A DNA stretch of 64,000 nucleotides, from the NCBI GenBank assembly GCA_963766365.1, contig CAVXZK010000014.1, positions 62,001-126,000 of the forward strand, in the 5' to 3' direction. How positions within the stretch are numbered: the stretch's first letter is position 1; the number at the start of each line of letters is the position of its first letter. The DNA comes from JALORV01 sp963766365. GTDB taxonomy: Bacteria > Pseudomonadota > Gammaproteobacteria > Burkholderiales > Burkholderiaceae_F. Both the position numbers and the translations under genes were made by a program. Shown in pieces: positions 40,633 through 50,233 of this stretch. The notes below the pieces were generated by a model. The model did no database searches and had not been told where the DNA came from. It was given only the letters and a program-made list of their open reading frames with translations.

Positions 40633-41697
40633 TCAGTCCCTCGCCGCACGCCGCGTCGCCAGGCCGGCAGCGAGGGCGAGCGGCCAGAGCGTGGACAGCC
40701 AGCCAGCCAATTCGTTGAAGTTCAGCAGCCGGCCTTGCCGCCACTCCTGCAGCTGAGCCAGGTAATACGGGTTCTCCGGAATCGTGTTGACCGCCAGCAG
40801 CAGGGCCGCCAGCGCGACCCAGGCCAGGCGCGACTGCCATGCACGCGTCCCTCCGGTGGCTGCTGCCAGGGATAACACGGCCAGCGCAATGCCGCCGAAG
40901 GCTCCGGGTGTCAGCCACGCCAGAGTGCGTTCCGGGCCGAACTGGACCGCATTGCCGACGGATTTGGCTGCCAGGCCCGCGAGCACCAGGGCCATGAGCA
41001 ACCGGTGGCGCGGGGCCTTGCGTCGCAAGACAGAACAGAGCGCGAGCCCCACCGCAAGCAGTGACGAGGCGACGACAAAGGCTTCGGCAAGGACGAACTC
41101 CGCCGGGCCGAACTGTTCCGCGTCGAACTGCCACCACTGGCCTCCCAGCGCGTTCACCAGGGGTCCGAGGCTGCTTCGCATGTCACCGTTGCCGAACAGC
41201 ATGGGCTCGGGAAAGATCTGCGCAGCCGGCCACAAAGCGAGCGCGATCAGCGCCGCTGTCGTGTGCCGCTCGAACCAGCGGTGGCGCCATTCGACCAGCC
41301 TGCCGCGGTCGATCAACGTCGCGGCAAACGGCGCCGCGATGACCGCACCGGCAACCGAGCCCAGCGCGTTGGTCATCAGGTCGAGATTCGACGGAATGCG
41401 GCTCGGGAGGAACGTCTGCGCTGCCTCGATCGCGCCGGACAGCAGAAGCCCGGCCAGCGCTGCCAGCGCGATCGCAAGGAAGCCACGGATCTGAGGGTAG
41501 AACGCCAGCACCAGCAGCGCGCCGAACGGCACGTAGGCGACGACGTTGACGCCGAGATCAAAGTGGGTGATGTAGCGCGGCACGGGCGCCGACAAGTAGG
41601 CAAACGCATCGATGCCGAGGTCCCGCCATCCGGACCACGGGGCAAGCCCTGAGTACAGCAGCAGCAGGCCGTAGACGGCGCAGGCTGCACGCGCCAT
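40633..41697 (-). CDS. VanZ-like multi-spanning membrane protein
   Basis: About 354 residues with around ten predicted helices. The N-terminal third (LLLYSGLAPWSGWRDLGIDA, FDLGVNVVAYVPFGALLVL, PSNLDLMTNALGSVAGA) is the VanZ-like domain. VanZ domains are named from teicoplanin resistance, but most family members have no known function. ATG 41697 is taken; GTG 41745 would add a 16-residue basic tail. It is divergent from birA. Confidence 0.8.
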   Translation of the reverse strand: MARAACAVYGLLLLYSGLAPWSGWRDLGIDAFAYLSAPVPRYITHFDLGVNVVAYVPFGALLVLAFYPQIRGFLAIALAALAGLLLSGAIEAAQTFLPSRIPSNLDLMTNALGSVAGAVIAAPFAATLIDRGRLVEWRHRWFERHTTAALIALALWPAAQIFPEPMLFGNGDMRSSLGPLVNALGGQWWQFDAEQFGPAEFVLAEAFVVASSLLAVGLALCSVLRRKAPRHRLLMALVLAGLAAKSVGNAVQFGPERTLAWLTPGAFGGIALAVLSLAAATGGTRAWQSRLAWVALAALLLAVNTIPENPYYLAQLQEWRQGRLLNFNELAGWLSTLWPLALAAGLATRRAARD

Positions 41698-41939
41698 GGG
41701 CGAAGCGCGGCGGCGTGTGACTGGAATGACGGCGGGTGACTGCACGGTAATTCGGCTTCTGTGCCGTACGGTGCACAAGACAGCGCGCTCACGAACGGCG
41801 GACCGATGCTACAGTGGCTCGCGGGCATCCAGTGCACATGCCGGGCCGCGGATCACATGGGGCCTGGGGTGCTCGTGGCGCAGGCCACAGCGCATCGGTT
41901 GCCCGATCCCACGTGTCGGTTGGCCAACGAACATCGCAA

Positions 41940-42815
41940 TTGAGCCCAGAAAGTCCCGCTCCAGCCCCCACCGGCGGATCGCCCGAGTCACCGGCGCTTG
42001 ATCAGTCAGCACTCGAGCGCTGGCTCGCGGAAGCCGAGTTGGGCGAGCCGGTCGAGGTCGTGGTTGTGCCGACGACCGGATCAACGAACGAGGATCTGCT
42101 GGTCCACTGCCGCCACGGCGGGCCTGCATCGGTCATATTGCGTGCAACCGACGAGCAGACGGCGGGCCGCGGGCGCCAGCGTCGAGCCTGGGTGGCACGA
42201 CGTCGCTCGGCGTTGCTGTTTTCGCTCGCGGTTCCGCTGCCCTCTCTGCCGGCCGCGCTGCCGGCCGTCACGCTTGCCTGCGGCGTCGCCCTGGCCGATC
42301 ACCTCGTTGCGCAGGGAATCTCGGTGCGGGTCAAGTGGCCGAACGACCTGTTGCTTTCAGGACGCAAGCTGGCCGGTGTGCTGTGCGAACTGGCGGTCGA
42401 TGCGGACGGCCGTGCGACCCTGGTGATCGGCGTCGGCGTCAATGGCTGGCTGACCGACGACGATCGAACCCGAATCGGGCAGCCCGCGGCCGCGTTGAGC
42501 GAGGCGGTGTCTTCGGCACTTCTGGCGAGCCAGCGTGAGTCCTGGATCGCTGCGCTCGCAGCTGTGGTGTTGCGCACTGCACGCCGCTTTGCTGCGGAAG
42601 GGTTTGCGCCATGGCGCGCGCGCTTCAACGAGTTGCTCGAAGCGCGCGGCGAACTCGTCGACGTCGTCGACGACGGACAGATCGTGGCGAGCGGACGCAT
42701 TGTCGAGGTCGATACCATCGGCCGCCTGATGCTCGCGACGGCGAGCGGTCAGCGCGCCATCAGCGTTGGCGACGTCTCGGTGCGACTGGCGCCGCCGGAT
42801 CGGACCTCGCCATGA
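41940..42815 (+). CDS. birA: biotin-[acetyl-CoA carboxylase] ligase, no DNA-binding domain
   Basis: A monofunctional biotin protein ligase of about 291 residues with TTGSTNEDLL, the biotin loop TAGRGRQRRAWVA and KWPNDLLLSGRKLAGVLCE. An N-terminal helix-turn-helix is absent, so it should not act as a repressor of biotin genes. The start is uncertain: TTG 41940 is chosen, GTG 41913 is an alternative. birA-coaX-SPOR gene is an operon with 4-bp overlaps. Confidence 0.88.
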   Translation: MSPESPAPAPTGGSPESPALDQSALERWLAEAELGEPVEVVVVPTTGSTNEDLLVHCRHGGPASVILRATDEQTAGRGRQRRAWVARRRSALLFSLAVPLPSLPAALPAVTLACGVALADHLVAQGISVRVKWPNDLLLSGRKLAGVLCELAVDADGRATLVIGVGVNGWLTDDDRTRIGQPAAALSEAVSSALLASQRESWIAALAAVVLRTARRFAAEGFAPWRARFNELLEARGELVDVVDDGQIVASGRIVEVDTIGRLMLATASGQRAISVGDVSVRLAPPDRTSP

Positions 42816-43600
42816 GGCTGCTGATCGATGTCGGCAACACGGCGCTCAAATGGGCTCTGGCGGATGCTGCCGGGATGCCGGGCAAGGCCCGCACGGAGGT
42901 GCATCGTGGCGCCGACGACCTGGCAGCGCGACTGGTGTCGGCGTGGCAGTCGCTGTCGCTCCACAGCCCGGCGCTGGCGTGCTCGGTCGCCGCACCGGAC
43001 GTGCGCAGTGCCGTGGAGCAGGCCGCGGCGGAGTGCGGCGTCACGGTCCAGTGGCTCGCCGCCGAAGCGCGGCACGCGGGCCGGGTCGGGCTGATCAATG
43101 GTTACCGGACGCCGACGCAACTGGGCGCGGACCGCTGGCACGGCATGCTGGGGGCCTGCCATCGTCGGCCGGCGCAGTCGTTCGTACTGATCGCCGCCGG
43201 GACTGCGACCACGATCGATTGCGTGGAAGCAGGCGAACCGTGCGCGCATTTCATCGGCGGTTGCATTTCACCGGGCAAGCAGATGATGCTGGAGGCGCTG
43301 GCACAGCGCACCGCCGGCCTGCCCCACGCTCGTGGTCATGCAGTCGATTTTCCGGACAATACGGATGACGCGATTGCGACGGGCGTGGCGGACGCGCAGG
43401 CGGGACTCGCCGCGCGGCTGATCGAGCGCTTTGCGCGCCGGCTGGGCAAGGCGCCTGCGGTTCTGGTGAGTGGTGGCGATGCGGAGCCTGTTGCCGAGCG
43501 CCTGCTTGCAAGCGGCGTCGAGCTTGCGATCGAACATAATCTGGTGCTGGCGGGCTTGGCGCTTCGCGCGTGGTCTTTCCAATCCCCATTGCGACAATGA
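42812..43600 (+). CDS. coaX: type III pantothenate kinase
   Basis: A 262-residue ASKHA-fold kinase for the first step of CoA synthesis. It shows the N-terminal phosphate loop (LLIDVGNTALKWAL), GADRWHGMLGA, and the second ATP motif (VLIAAGTATTIDCV). CoaX enzymes are resistant to feedback by CoA, unlike CoaA. The ATG overlaps the birA stop (ATGA), and the linked birA-coaX order is common in betaproteobacteria. Confidence 0.94.
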   Translation: MRLLIDVGNTALKWALADAAGMPGKARTEVHRGADDLAARLVSAWQSLSLHSPALACSVAAPDVRSAVEQAAAECGVTVQWLAAEARHAGRVGLINGYRTPTQLGADRWHGMLGACHRRPAQSFVLIAAGTATTIDCVEAGEPCAHFIGGCISPGKQMMLEALAQRTAGLPHARGHAVDFPDNTDDAIATGVADAQAGLAARLIERFARRLGKAPAVLVSGGDAEPVAERLLASGVELAIEHNLVLAGLALRAWSFQSPLRQ

Positions 43601-44295
43601 AGCTTTTTTTCCTGCTGCTGCTGTTGGTGAACGTTGCGCTCTTTGCATGGCAGCAGGGCGCTTTTGGTCATTTCGCTGAGCCTGGACGTGAACCCGAGAG
43701 AATTGCGCGGCAACTCGAGCCGGAACGCATCCGTGTCCTCAGCGAAAAGGATGTCCAGCTGCTGCGTGAGCGTGCGAACCAGGCGCGCGCGGCTTCTGTC
43801 GCGGCGTCGGCCGTGATGCCTGATCTATCGGTGCCTCAGGCCTGCGTCGAGTTCGGCGACTTCCTTGGCGCAGATATCGGTCGAGTCGAGACCGCGCTGC
43901 TCGGGCTCGGGCTCGGGTCGCGGCAGACGGCCCGCGCGGTCGAGTTGCCCGGGTGGTACATGGTCTATGTGCCGCCGTACAAGACGCGTGCAGAGGCCGA
44001 TCGCGCCGCGGCGGACCTGGTCCGTCGTGGCCTGAAGGACGTCCTCGTGCTGGCCGAGGGTCCGCTGCGCTTCGGCATTAGCCTCGGGTCATTCCGCGAC
44101 CCGGAACTCGCGAAGGCGCATTTGTCTTCCGTCGAAAAGCTGGGTGTGAAGACCGTGCGCATGTCCGACAAGCCGGCTTCGCTCAGCGCCACCCGCTACC
44201 AGTTCCGCGAGCTCGACGCAGCTGCGGCGCGGCAACTGGCCGAGATCCGCAAGGAGTTCCCGGCGCAATCGATACGTCCCTGCGGCACGGGCTGA
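43597..44295 (+). CDS. SPOR-domain membrane protein
   Basis: A 232-residue protein with an N-terminal hydrophobic anchor (MKLFFLLLLLVNVALFAW), a charged linker and a C-terminal SPOR-like repeat (about residues 118-190: WYMVYVPPYKTRAEADRAA, FGISLGSFRDPELAKAHLSS). SPOR domains bind denuded glycan at division sites. ATGA overlap with coaX implies coupling. A specific division role is inferred from the domain only. Confidence 0.82.
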   Translation: MKLFFLLLLLVNVALFAWQQGAFGHFAEPGREPERIARQLEPERIRVLSEKDVQLLRERANQARAASVAASAVMPDLSVPQACVEFGDFLGADIGRVETALLGLGLGSRQTARAVELPGWYMVYVPPYKTRAEADRAAADLVRRGLKDVLVLAEGPLRFGISLGSFRDPELAKAHLSSVEKLGVKTVRMSDKPASLSATRYQFRELDAAAARQLAEIRKEFPAQSIRPCGTG

Positions 44296-44330
44296 TCGAT
44301 CGGGAAGGACGAAGTCGGTGGCGGGCTGGC

Positions 44331-44765
44331 TCAACTCGATGCGGAAAGTTGGGAAAGCAGCGCATCGATCAGTGCCGGCACCTGTGCCCGCCGCTCCGCC
44401 GCCACCGCATCTGGTGTTGTTCGCCGCCGCTCTGCCCATATCGGCGCCGGAAAGTGCGCGTCGTCCGCAAACCGCGGAATCAGATGCCAGTGAAGATGCG
44501 GCGTGACGTTCCCGAGGCTCGCCACATTCATCTTGTGCGGGCAAAGCACCTGGCGCTGGACCTGCTCGACGGTGAACACGACCTGCATCAGGTGCGCGCG
44601 ATCAGCGGGCATAAGATCCGTCATCTCGCGTACATGGGCGTTCCAGATGACGCGGACAAACCCGGGATAGTCGGCCTCATCGACGAAGACGACACGCAGT
44701 CGGCCATCGTCGTGTAGCACTCGGCCGCCGGGGCCGGCGCACAGCTCGCAGGTGGTCGCATTCAT
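44331..44765 (-). CDS. HIT-family hydrolase
   Basis: A 144-residue histidine-triad protein with the HLHWHLIPRF catalytic motif (about residues 90-99), CELC near the N-terminus, and NVASLGNVTPH. HIT enzymes hydrolyse nucleoside phosphoramidates or dinucleoside polyphosphates; this one's substrate is unknown. It is convergent with the SPOR gene and lies 59 bp from the next divergent gene. Confidence 0.9.
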   Translation of the reverse strand: MNATTCELCAGPGGRVLHDDGRLRVVFVDEADYPGFVRVIWNAHVREMTDLMPADRAHLMQVVFTVEQVQRQVLCPHKMNVASLGNVTPHLHWHLIPRFADDAHFPAPIWAERRRTTPDAVAAERRAQVPALIDALLSQLSASS

Positions 44766-44823
44766 CTCGCTTCCTCGTTCAGGCTCAGGTTAAGCTTGCG
44801 GCGTCACGTTGCCGAGGATCCTT

Positions 44824-45069
44824 GTGAAAATGCCTCCCGTTCAACTCCGACGTACCGTTGTGATCGCGCTGGCGGTAACCCTGCTGGCCAGCTGTTCGAC
44901 GGCCGAGATCCCCGAGGGCGAGACGGCGTCCACGCGCCAGTACCAGACGGGCAGCAATGTGCCACGCAAGGACCGCGGCGGCGAAAAGGTGCAGACCTAC
45001 GGTTCGGACGCCGTGCAGCAGCCGCTGCCGCCGCCGTCTCAGCCGCGGACCGGCGCCGGCGGGGGTTAG
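44824..45069 (+). CDS. small lipoprotein, unknown
   Basis: An 81-residue predicted lipoprotein: MKMPPVQLRRTVVIALAVTL signal with lipobox LLASC, then about 55 polar, Pro/Gly/Gln-rich residues that look disordered. GTG 44824 has GAGGA five bases upstream; ATG 44830 is the alternative. Its TAG stop directly abuts the stop of the convergent oxidoreductase gene with no gap. Confidence 0.7.
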   Translation: MKMPPVQLRRTVVIALAVTLLASCSTAEIPEGETASTRQYQTGSNVPRKDRGGEKVQTYGSDAVQQPLPPPSQPRTGAGGG

Positions 45070-48000
45070 TCACACCAGCACGCGCTCGATCCCGCCGGCA
45101 TTCGCCTGGTTCACGTACGCGGGCATCCACTGGCTGCCCAGCAGGTGCCGCGCCATCTCGACAACGATGTAGTCGGCATCGACGTCGGCGTCATCGTTGT
45201 AGCGCTTCAGTCCCTGCAGGCAGGACGGGCATGATGTCAGCACCCTGATGGCGCCATCGAAGCCGTCGGTGCGCAGGGTGCCCGCCGCGCGGCGCACCTC
45301 GCGTTCCTTGCGGAACCGCACCTGGGTTGCGATGTCCGGGCGCGAGATCGCGAAGGTGCCCGACTCGCCGCAGCAGCGGTCATTCTTGGCGATGTTCGAC
45401 TTGTCGGCGGTCGACACCAGCGCGTTCACGGTCTTCAGCGGGTCCTGCTGCTTCATCGGGCTGTGGCAGGGGTCGTGGTACATGTAGCGCACACCGGTCA
45501 CGCCCTGAAGCTTCACGCCTTTTTCGAGCAGGTATTCGTGGATGTCGATGATGCGGCATCCAGGGAAGATCTCCTCGAATTTGTATCCCATCAGCTGGTC
45601 GTAGCAGGTGCCACAGCTCACCACGACGGTCTTGATGTCGAGGTAGTTCAGCGTGTTGGCGACGCGATGGAACAGCACGCGGTTGTCGGTGATGATCTTC
45701 TCGGCCTTGTCGAACTGGCCGCTGCCGCGCTGCGGATAGCCGCAGCAGAGGTACCCCGGCGGCAGCACGGTCTGCACGCCGACATGCCACAGCATCGCCT
45801 GAGTCGCCAGCCCGACCTGTGAAAACAGCCGTTCCGAGCCGCAGCCAGGGAAGTAGAACACTGCCTCGGACTCACTGGTGGTGCGCTTCGGGTCGCGGAT
45901 GATCGGCACGTAGCGCGCGTCCTCGACGTCGAGCAGCGCGCGTGCCGTCTTCTTCGGCAGGTCTCCCGGCATCTTCTTGTTGACCAAATGGATCACCTGC
46001 TCGGTGATCTTCGGGCGGCCGCCGGTCGTCGCGGGCGGGCGGCTGGTCTGCACTTTTGCGGCCGGCTTGAAGAAACCGCTGGCAATTCGCTGCGCCTTGT
46101 AGCCCCATTCCAGCATCAGCGTGCGCGCGATCTTGATCGTCTGCGGGTCCTTGACGTTCAGGAAGAACATCGAGGCGGCTGTGCCCGGGTTGAATTTCTT
46201 CTTGCCCATGCGACGCAGCAGGTCGCGCATCGCCATGCTGACATCGCCGAAATCGATATCGACCGGGCAGGGCGACAGGCACTTGTGGCAGACGGTGCAA
46301 TGGTCGGCCACGTCGGAAAATTCGTCCCAGTGCTTGAGGCTGACGCCGCGCCGCGTCTGCTCCTCGTAGAGGAATGCCTCGATCAGCAGCGAAGTCGCGA
46401 GGATCTTGTTGCGCGGCGAATAGAGCAGGTTCGCACCCGGCACGTGCGTCGAGCACACCGGTTTGCACTTTCCGCAACGCAGGCAGTCCTTGATCGCGTC
46501 CGAGATCGACTTGATGTCACTTTGCTGCATGATCAGCGACTCGTGGCCCATCAAGCCAAAGCTGGGTGTGTAGGCGTTTCTCAGGTCCGCGCCGGGCAGG
46601 AGCTTGCCCTTGTTGAAGCGGCCCTCGGGGTCGACGGCATTCTTGTAGCGGCGGAATTCGGCGGTCTCGTCGTCGGTCAGGAATTCGAGCTTGGTAATGC
46701 CGATACCGTGCTCGCCGGAGATCACGCCGTCCAGTTCGCGTGCAATCTGCATGATGCGGGCCACCGCGGCGTTGGCCCGCTGCAGCATCGCGTAGTTATC
46801 CGAATTGACCGGGATGTTGGTGTGCACGTTGCCGTCACCGGCATGCATGTGCAGCGCGACGAACACGCGACCGCGCAGCACTTCCTTGTGGATCGCCTCG
46901 CACTGGGCCAGCACGGGCGCGAATGCGGCGCCCGCGAAAATGCGCTCTAGCGGTGCGCGAACCTCGGTCTTCCACGACACGCGGATCGTATGGTCCTGCA
47001 GCGTGTCGATGATGCGCAGGCCGGGGCGCTGGTCGAACTCGCTGGTCAGGTGCGTGAGGCCGAGCTGGTTCAGCTCCGGCAGCGACGCTGCCAGCGGAGC
47101 GTCGAAGTTTGTCAGCAGCCATTGCCAGCGGCGGCGCGTGTACGCGATCAGTTCGCGCGCGTGCTCGGCGCGGTCGCCGACGATCTCCGAACGCGACAGG
47201 CGGTCGACCTCAACGTCATCGGACTTGCCCAGCGCGAACGGCGAGGCGAGGTAGGCGTCGAGCACGTCCAGCAACTCGAGCTTGTTCTCGATCGACAACT
47301 CGATGTTCAGGCGCTCGATTGCGTCGGTGTACTCGCCCATCCGCGGCAACGGAATGACGACATCCTCGTTCAGCTTGAAGGCATTGGTGTGCTTGGAGAT
47401 CGCCGCGGTCTTGGCACGGTCGAGCCAGAAGTTCTTGCGTGCCTCGGCACTGACCGCCACGAAACCTTCGCCGCTGCGAGCGTTGGCCATGCGGACGACG
47501 TCGGACGCGGCATGCGCTACCGCGGCATCGTCCGCACCGACGATGTCACCGACCAGCACCATCTTCGGCAGCCCGCCGCGACGCGACTTGGTCGCGTAGC
47601 CGACGGCGCGCAGGTAGCGATCATCGAGGTGCTCGAGCCCCGCAAGGATCGCGCCGCCCGGTCGTCGCGCCAGGTAGTCGGTGATTTCGACGATCGACGG
47701 CACCGCCTCCTGCGCGCGACCAAAGAATTCGAGGCAAACCGTGCGGATGTGCTTGGGCATGCGGTGCACGATCCAGCGTGCCGACGTGATCAGGCCGTCA
47801 CATCCCTCCTTCTGCACGCCTGGCACACCGCCGAGGAACTTGTCGGTGACGTCCTTGCCGAGGCCGACTTTGCGGAAGCTCGCGCCGGCCAGCGCGATGC
47901 GCTCGGTGCGCAGCGTCTTCGCCCTGGCGGCGGGCTGGCGGCCGTCCTTCCACGTCAGCTCGAACACGACCTCTGCGACGTCGTGGATCTTGCCGAGGTT

Positions 48001-49014
48001 GTGTCGGACGCGCTGCACTTCCAGCCAGTTGCCGTCGGGATCGACCATGCGCCACCAGGCCAGGTTGTCGACCGCGGTGCCCCACAGCACGGCCTTCTTA
48101 CCACCGGCGTTCATCGCGACGTTGCCGCCGACGCAGGAGGAGTCGGCCGAGGTCGGGTCGACGGCGAATACGTAGCCGCTGCGCTCGGCCGCGTCGCTGA
48201 CGCGCTTGGTGACGACGCCCGCTTCAGAGAACACCGTCGGCACCGGCGTGTCGACTCCTGGCAGCGCCACCGCCTCGACTTCGGAGATCGCCTCGAGCTT
48301 CTCGGTATTGATGACCGCCGCGAGCGGCGTCAGCGGGATGGCGCCGCCGGTGTAGCCAGTACCGCCGCCACGCGGAATGATCGTGAGGCCGAGTGCAATG
48401 CACCCTCGCACCAGGCCCGGAATCTCGTCTTCGCTGTCGGGCTGCAATACGACGAAGGGGTACTCGACGCGCCAGTCGGTGGCGTCGGTCACGTGCGACA
48501 CGCGTGCGAAGCCGTCGAAGCGGATGTTGTCGTCGCGCGTGTGACGCGCGAGCTCCCGTCGGGCCGCCTTGCGCAGGTCCCAGGTCGAGCGGAACTCGTC
48601 CTCGAAGCTCTGTACCGCCTTGCGCGCGGCCCCCAGGAGCTGACCAACCTTGGCGTCGCGTTCACGGTCGGCGGGCTCGCGTCGCTTCTCGATCTCGCCG
48701 AGCCGGTGATGCAGCGCTTCAATCAGCGCCGCGCGGCGCTTCGGGTTGTCGAGCAGGTCGTCCTGCAAATAGGGATTGCGGCGCACGACCCAGATGTCGC
48801 CCAGCACCTCGTACAGCATGCGCGCCGAGCGGCCGGTGCGGCGCTCGCTGCGCAGTTCGTCCAGCACGCGCCACGCCTCGGCGCCGAGCAGGCGGATGAC
48901 GATCTCGCGGTCGGAGAACGACGTGTAGTTGTATGGAATCTCGCGCAGCCGGACCGGCGGTTCGGCGACGGCAGGTTCAGGGCGCAATCCCTGGGGCGGG
49001 ACAGGAGCGTTCAT
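45070..49014 (-). CDS. large FAD/Fe-S oxidoreductase with DUF3683 (GlcD-GlcF-like fusion)
   Basis: A 1314-residue fusion. The N-terminal part resembles DUF3683 (about residues 25-160). An FAD-binding PCMH domain follows (PRGGGTGYTGGAIPLTPLA), then the FAD-oxidase C-terminal domain with the HAGDGNVHTNIPVN metal/substrate motif. Two 4Fe-4S motifs come next (CLRCGKCKPVC, CTVCHKCLSPCPVD), and then a duplicated CCG module (FPGCGSERLF, CCGYPQRGS, DPCHSP, CCGESGTF). It combines what GlcD and GlcF do separately, so it should oxidise a 2-hydroxyacid and pass electrons to quinone. The substrate is unknown. Confidence 0.9.
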   Translation of the reverse strand: MNAPVPPQGLRPEPAVAEPPVRLREIPYNYTSFSDREIVIRLLGAEAWRVLDELRSERRTGRSARMLYEVLGDIWVVRRNPYLQDDLLDNPKRRAALIEALHHRLGEIEKRREPADRERDAKVGQLLGAARKAVQSFEDEFRSTWDLRKAARRELARHTRDDNIRFDGFARVSHVTDATDWRVEYPFVVLQPDSEDEIPGLVRGCIALGLTIIPRGGGTGYTGGAIPLTPLAAVINTEKLEAISEVEAVALPGVDTPVPTVFSEAGVVTKRVSDAAERSGYVFAVDPTSADSSCVGGNVAMNAGGKKAVLWGTAVDNLAWWRMVDPDGNWLEVQRVRHNLGKIHDVAEVVFELTWKDGRQPAARAKTLRTERIALAGASFRKVGLGKDVTDKFLGGVPGVQKEGCDGLITSARWIVHRMPKHIRTVCLEFFGRAQEAVPSIVEITDYLARRPGGAILAGLEHLDDRYLRAVGYATKSRRGGLPKMVLVGDIVGADDAAVAHAASDVVRMANARSGEGFVAVSAEARKNFWLDRAKTAAISKHTNAFKLNEDVVIPLPRMGEYTDAIERLNIELSIENKLELLDVLDAYLASPFALGKSDDVEVDRLSRSEIVGDRAEHARELIAYTRRRWQWLLTNFDAPLAASLPELNQLGLTHLTSEFDQRPGLRIIDTLQDHTIRVSWKTEVRAPLERIFAGAAFAPVLAQCEAIHKEVLRGRVFVALHMHAGDGNVHTNIPVNSDNYAMLQRANAAVARIMQIARELDGVISGEHGIGITKLEFLTDDETAEFRRYKNAVDPEGRFNKGKLLPGADLRNAYTPSFGLMGHESLIMQQSDIKSISDAIKDCLRCGKCKPVCSTHVPGANLLYSPRNKILATSLLIEAFLYEEQTRRGVSLKHWDEFSDVADHCTVCHKCLSPCPVDIDFGDVSMAMRDLLRRMGKKKFNPGTAASMFFLNVKDPQTIKIARTLMLEWGYKAQRIASGFFKPAAKVQTSRPPATTGGRPKITEQVIHLVNKKMPGDLPKKTARALLDVEDARYVPIIRDPKRTTSESEAVFYFPGCGSERLFSQVGLATQAMLWHVGVQTVLPPGYLCCGYPQRGSGQFDKAEKIITDNRVLFHRVANTLNYLDIKTVVVSCGTCYDQLMGYKFEEIFPGCRIIDIHEYLLEKGVKLQGVTGVRYMYHDPCHSPMKQQDPLKTVNALVSTADKSNIAKNDRCCGESGTFAISRPDIATQVRFRKEREVRRAAGTLRTDGFDGAIRVLTSCPSCLQGLKRYNDDADVDADYIVVEMARHLLGSQWMPAYVNQANAGGIERVLV

Positions 49015-49136
49015 GAGGGTCGGGCCACAGCGCGGGCCCAAGCGGACGCTTGGAGTGGAATTGTATCTTTTGCGCTGCAGCGAAACCTGATGACCCCGCG
49101 ACTCGCTCGGGTAGCGGCGCGCAGCGCCGCCAGGTG

Positions 49137-50153
49137 TCAGGCCACCAGCGGCGGCTCCGGCATCGCGGCGACCTGTTCGCGCAGCTCGAGGATGCGGTCC
49201 TCCCAGTAGCGCGGCGTGTTGAACCAAGGGAAGGCCGCCGGGAATGCAGGGTCCTGCCAGCGTCGCGCGATCCACGCCGCGTAATGGATCAGGCGCAGGG
49301 TGCGCAACGCCTCGACGAGGTGCAGCTCGCGGCGGTCAAAATCGCTGAAGTCCTCGTAACCGGCGAGCAGGTCGCTCAAGCGCTTCGTCTGTTCGCTCCG
49401 ATCGGCGCCGAGGAGCATCCACAGATCCTGCACGGCGGGACCGGAACGGGCATCGTCGAAATCGACGAAGTGCGGGCCGCGCTCGGTCAGGCCGTCGTAC
49501 CAGAGCACGTTACCCTCGTGCACGTCGCCATGCAGCCGGATCGCCGCGACATCGCCGGCACGGTCGAAGGCGTAGGCGACCTGGTCGAGCGCTTGTTGCG
49601 ACACGCCGGCATAGACATCGCGCAACTCGGCCGGCAGCCAGTCATGCGCCATCAGGTAGTCGCGCGGCTCGCGGCCGAAGCTGGCGATGTCGAGCGCGGG
49701 TCGCGACTCGAACGCCCGGCCTCGCCCGACTGAATGCAGCCGACCCAGGAAACGGCCGATCCACTCCAGGACCTGCGGATCGTCGAGCAGCGGGGCCCGG
49801 CCGCCACGGCGCGGGAAGACGGCGAACCGGAATCCCTCGAACTGATTGAGCGTGCGGTTGCGCAGCCGCAACGGCGGCACCGCTGTCACCTCGGCTTCCG
49901 CGAGTTCGGCCGTAAAGGCGTGTTCCTCGAGGATCTGCCGGTCGCTCCACCGGCCCGGCCGATAGAACTTGGCGACGACGAAGCCGGAGTGGCCGTCCTC
50001 CGCTTCGACGCCGACCTGGAACACGCGGTTCTCGTAACTGTTGAGCGCGAGCAGTGAACCGGTGGTGACGAGTCCGGCGCTGTCGAGCGCGTTCAGCACC
50101 ACGTCGGGCGTGAGGTCCGCGTACGGCAATTCGGAGCCGGGAGTTGCTTGCAT
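49137..50153 (-). CDS. srkA: stress response kinase A (YihE/RdoA)
   Basis: A 338-residue kinase-like protein of the aminoglycoside/choline kinase fold. It has a nucleotide site with VVAKFYRPGRWS, the catalytic LHGDVHEGNVLW and the metal-binding FVDFDDARSGPAVQDLW. SrkA phosphorylates Ser/Thr and protects cells from stress-induced death in E. coli. ATG 50153 gives the family N-terminus. It is divergent from ilvA by 80 bp. Confidence 0.92.
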   Translation of the reverse strand: MQATPGSELPYADLTPDVVLNALDSAGLVTTGSLLALNSYENRVFQVGVEAEDGHSGFVVAKFYRPGRWSDRQILEEHAFTAELAEAEVTAVPPLRLRNRTLNQFEGFRFAVFPRRGGRAPLLDDPQVLEWIGRFLGRLHSVGRGRAFESRPALDIASFGREPRDYLMAHDWLPAELRDVYAGVSQQALDQVAYAFDRAGDVAAIRLHGDVHEGNVLWYDGLTERGPHFVDFDDARSGPAVQDLWMLLGADRSEQTKRLSDLLAGYEDFSDFDRRELHLVEALRTLRLIHYAAWIARRWQDPAFPAAFPWFNTPRYWEDRILELREQVAAMPEPPLVA

Positions 50154-50233
50154 CGGCCGCATGGTAGGCCAGCAGCATGCGGTGCGCCGCATGGTAACTT
50201 CGGCGCAAGAGGGAACGGAGGACAAGAGGCAAC

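Noticed and set aside
49114..49130. GCGGCGC-GCA-GCGCCGC hairpin between srkA and the DUF3683 gene
   Set aside because: A good stem but no T run and only 7 bp, in DNA where such GC palindromes arise easily; not enough to call a terminator.
46990..49209. 739-codon open frame on the + strand opposite the DUF3683 gene
   Set aside because: Antisense shadow of a highly GC-rich gene: no domain, low-complexity Arg/Gly/Val sequence, while the opposite strand has strong catalytic motifs.
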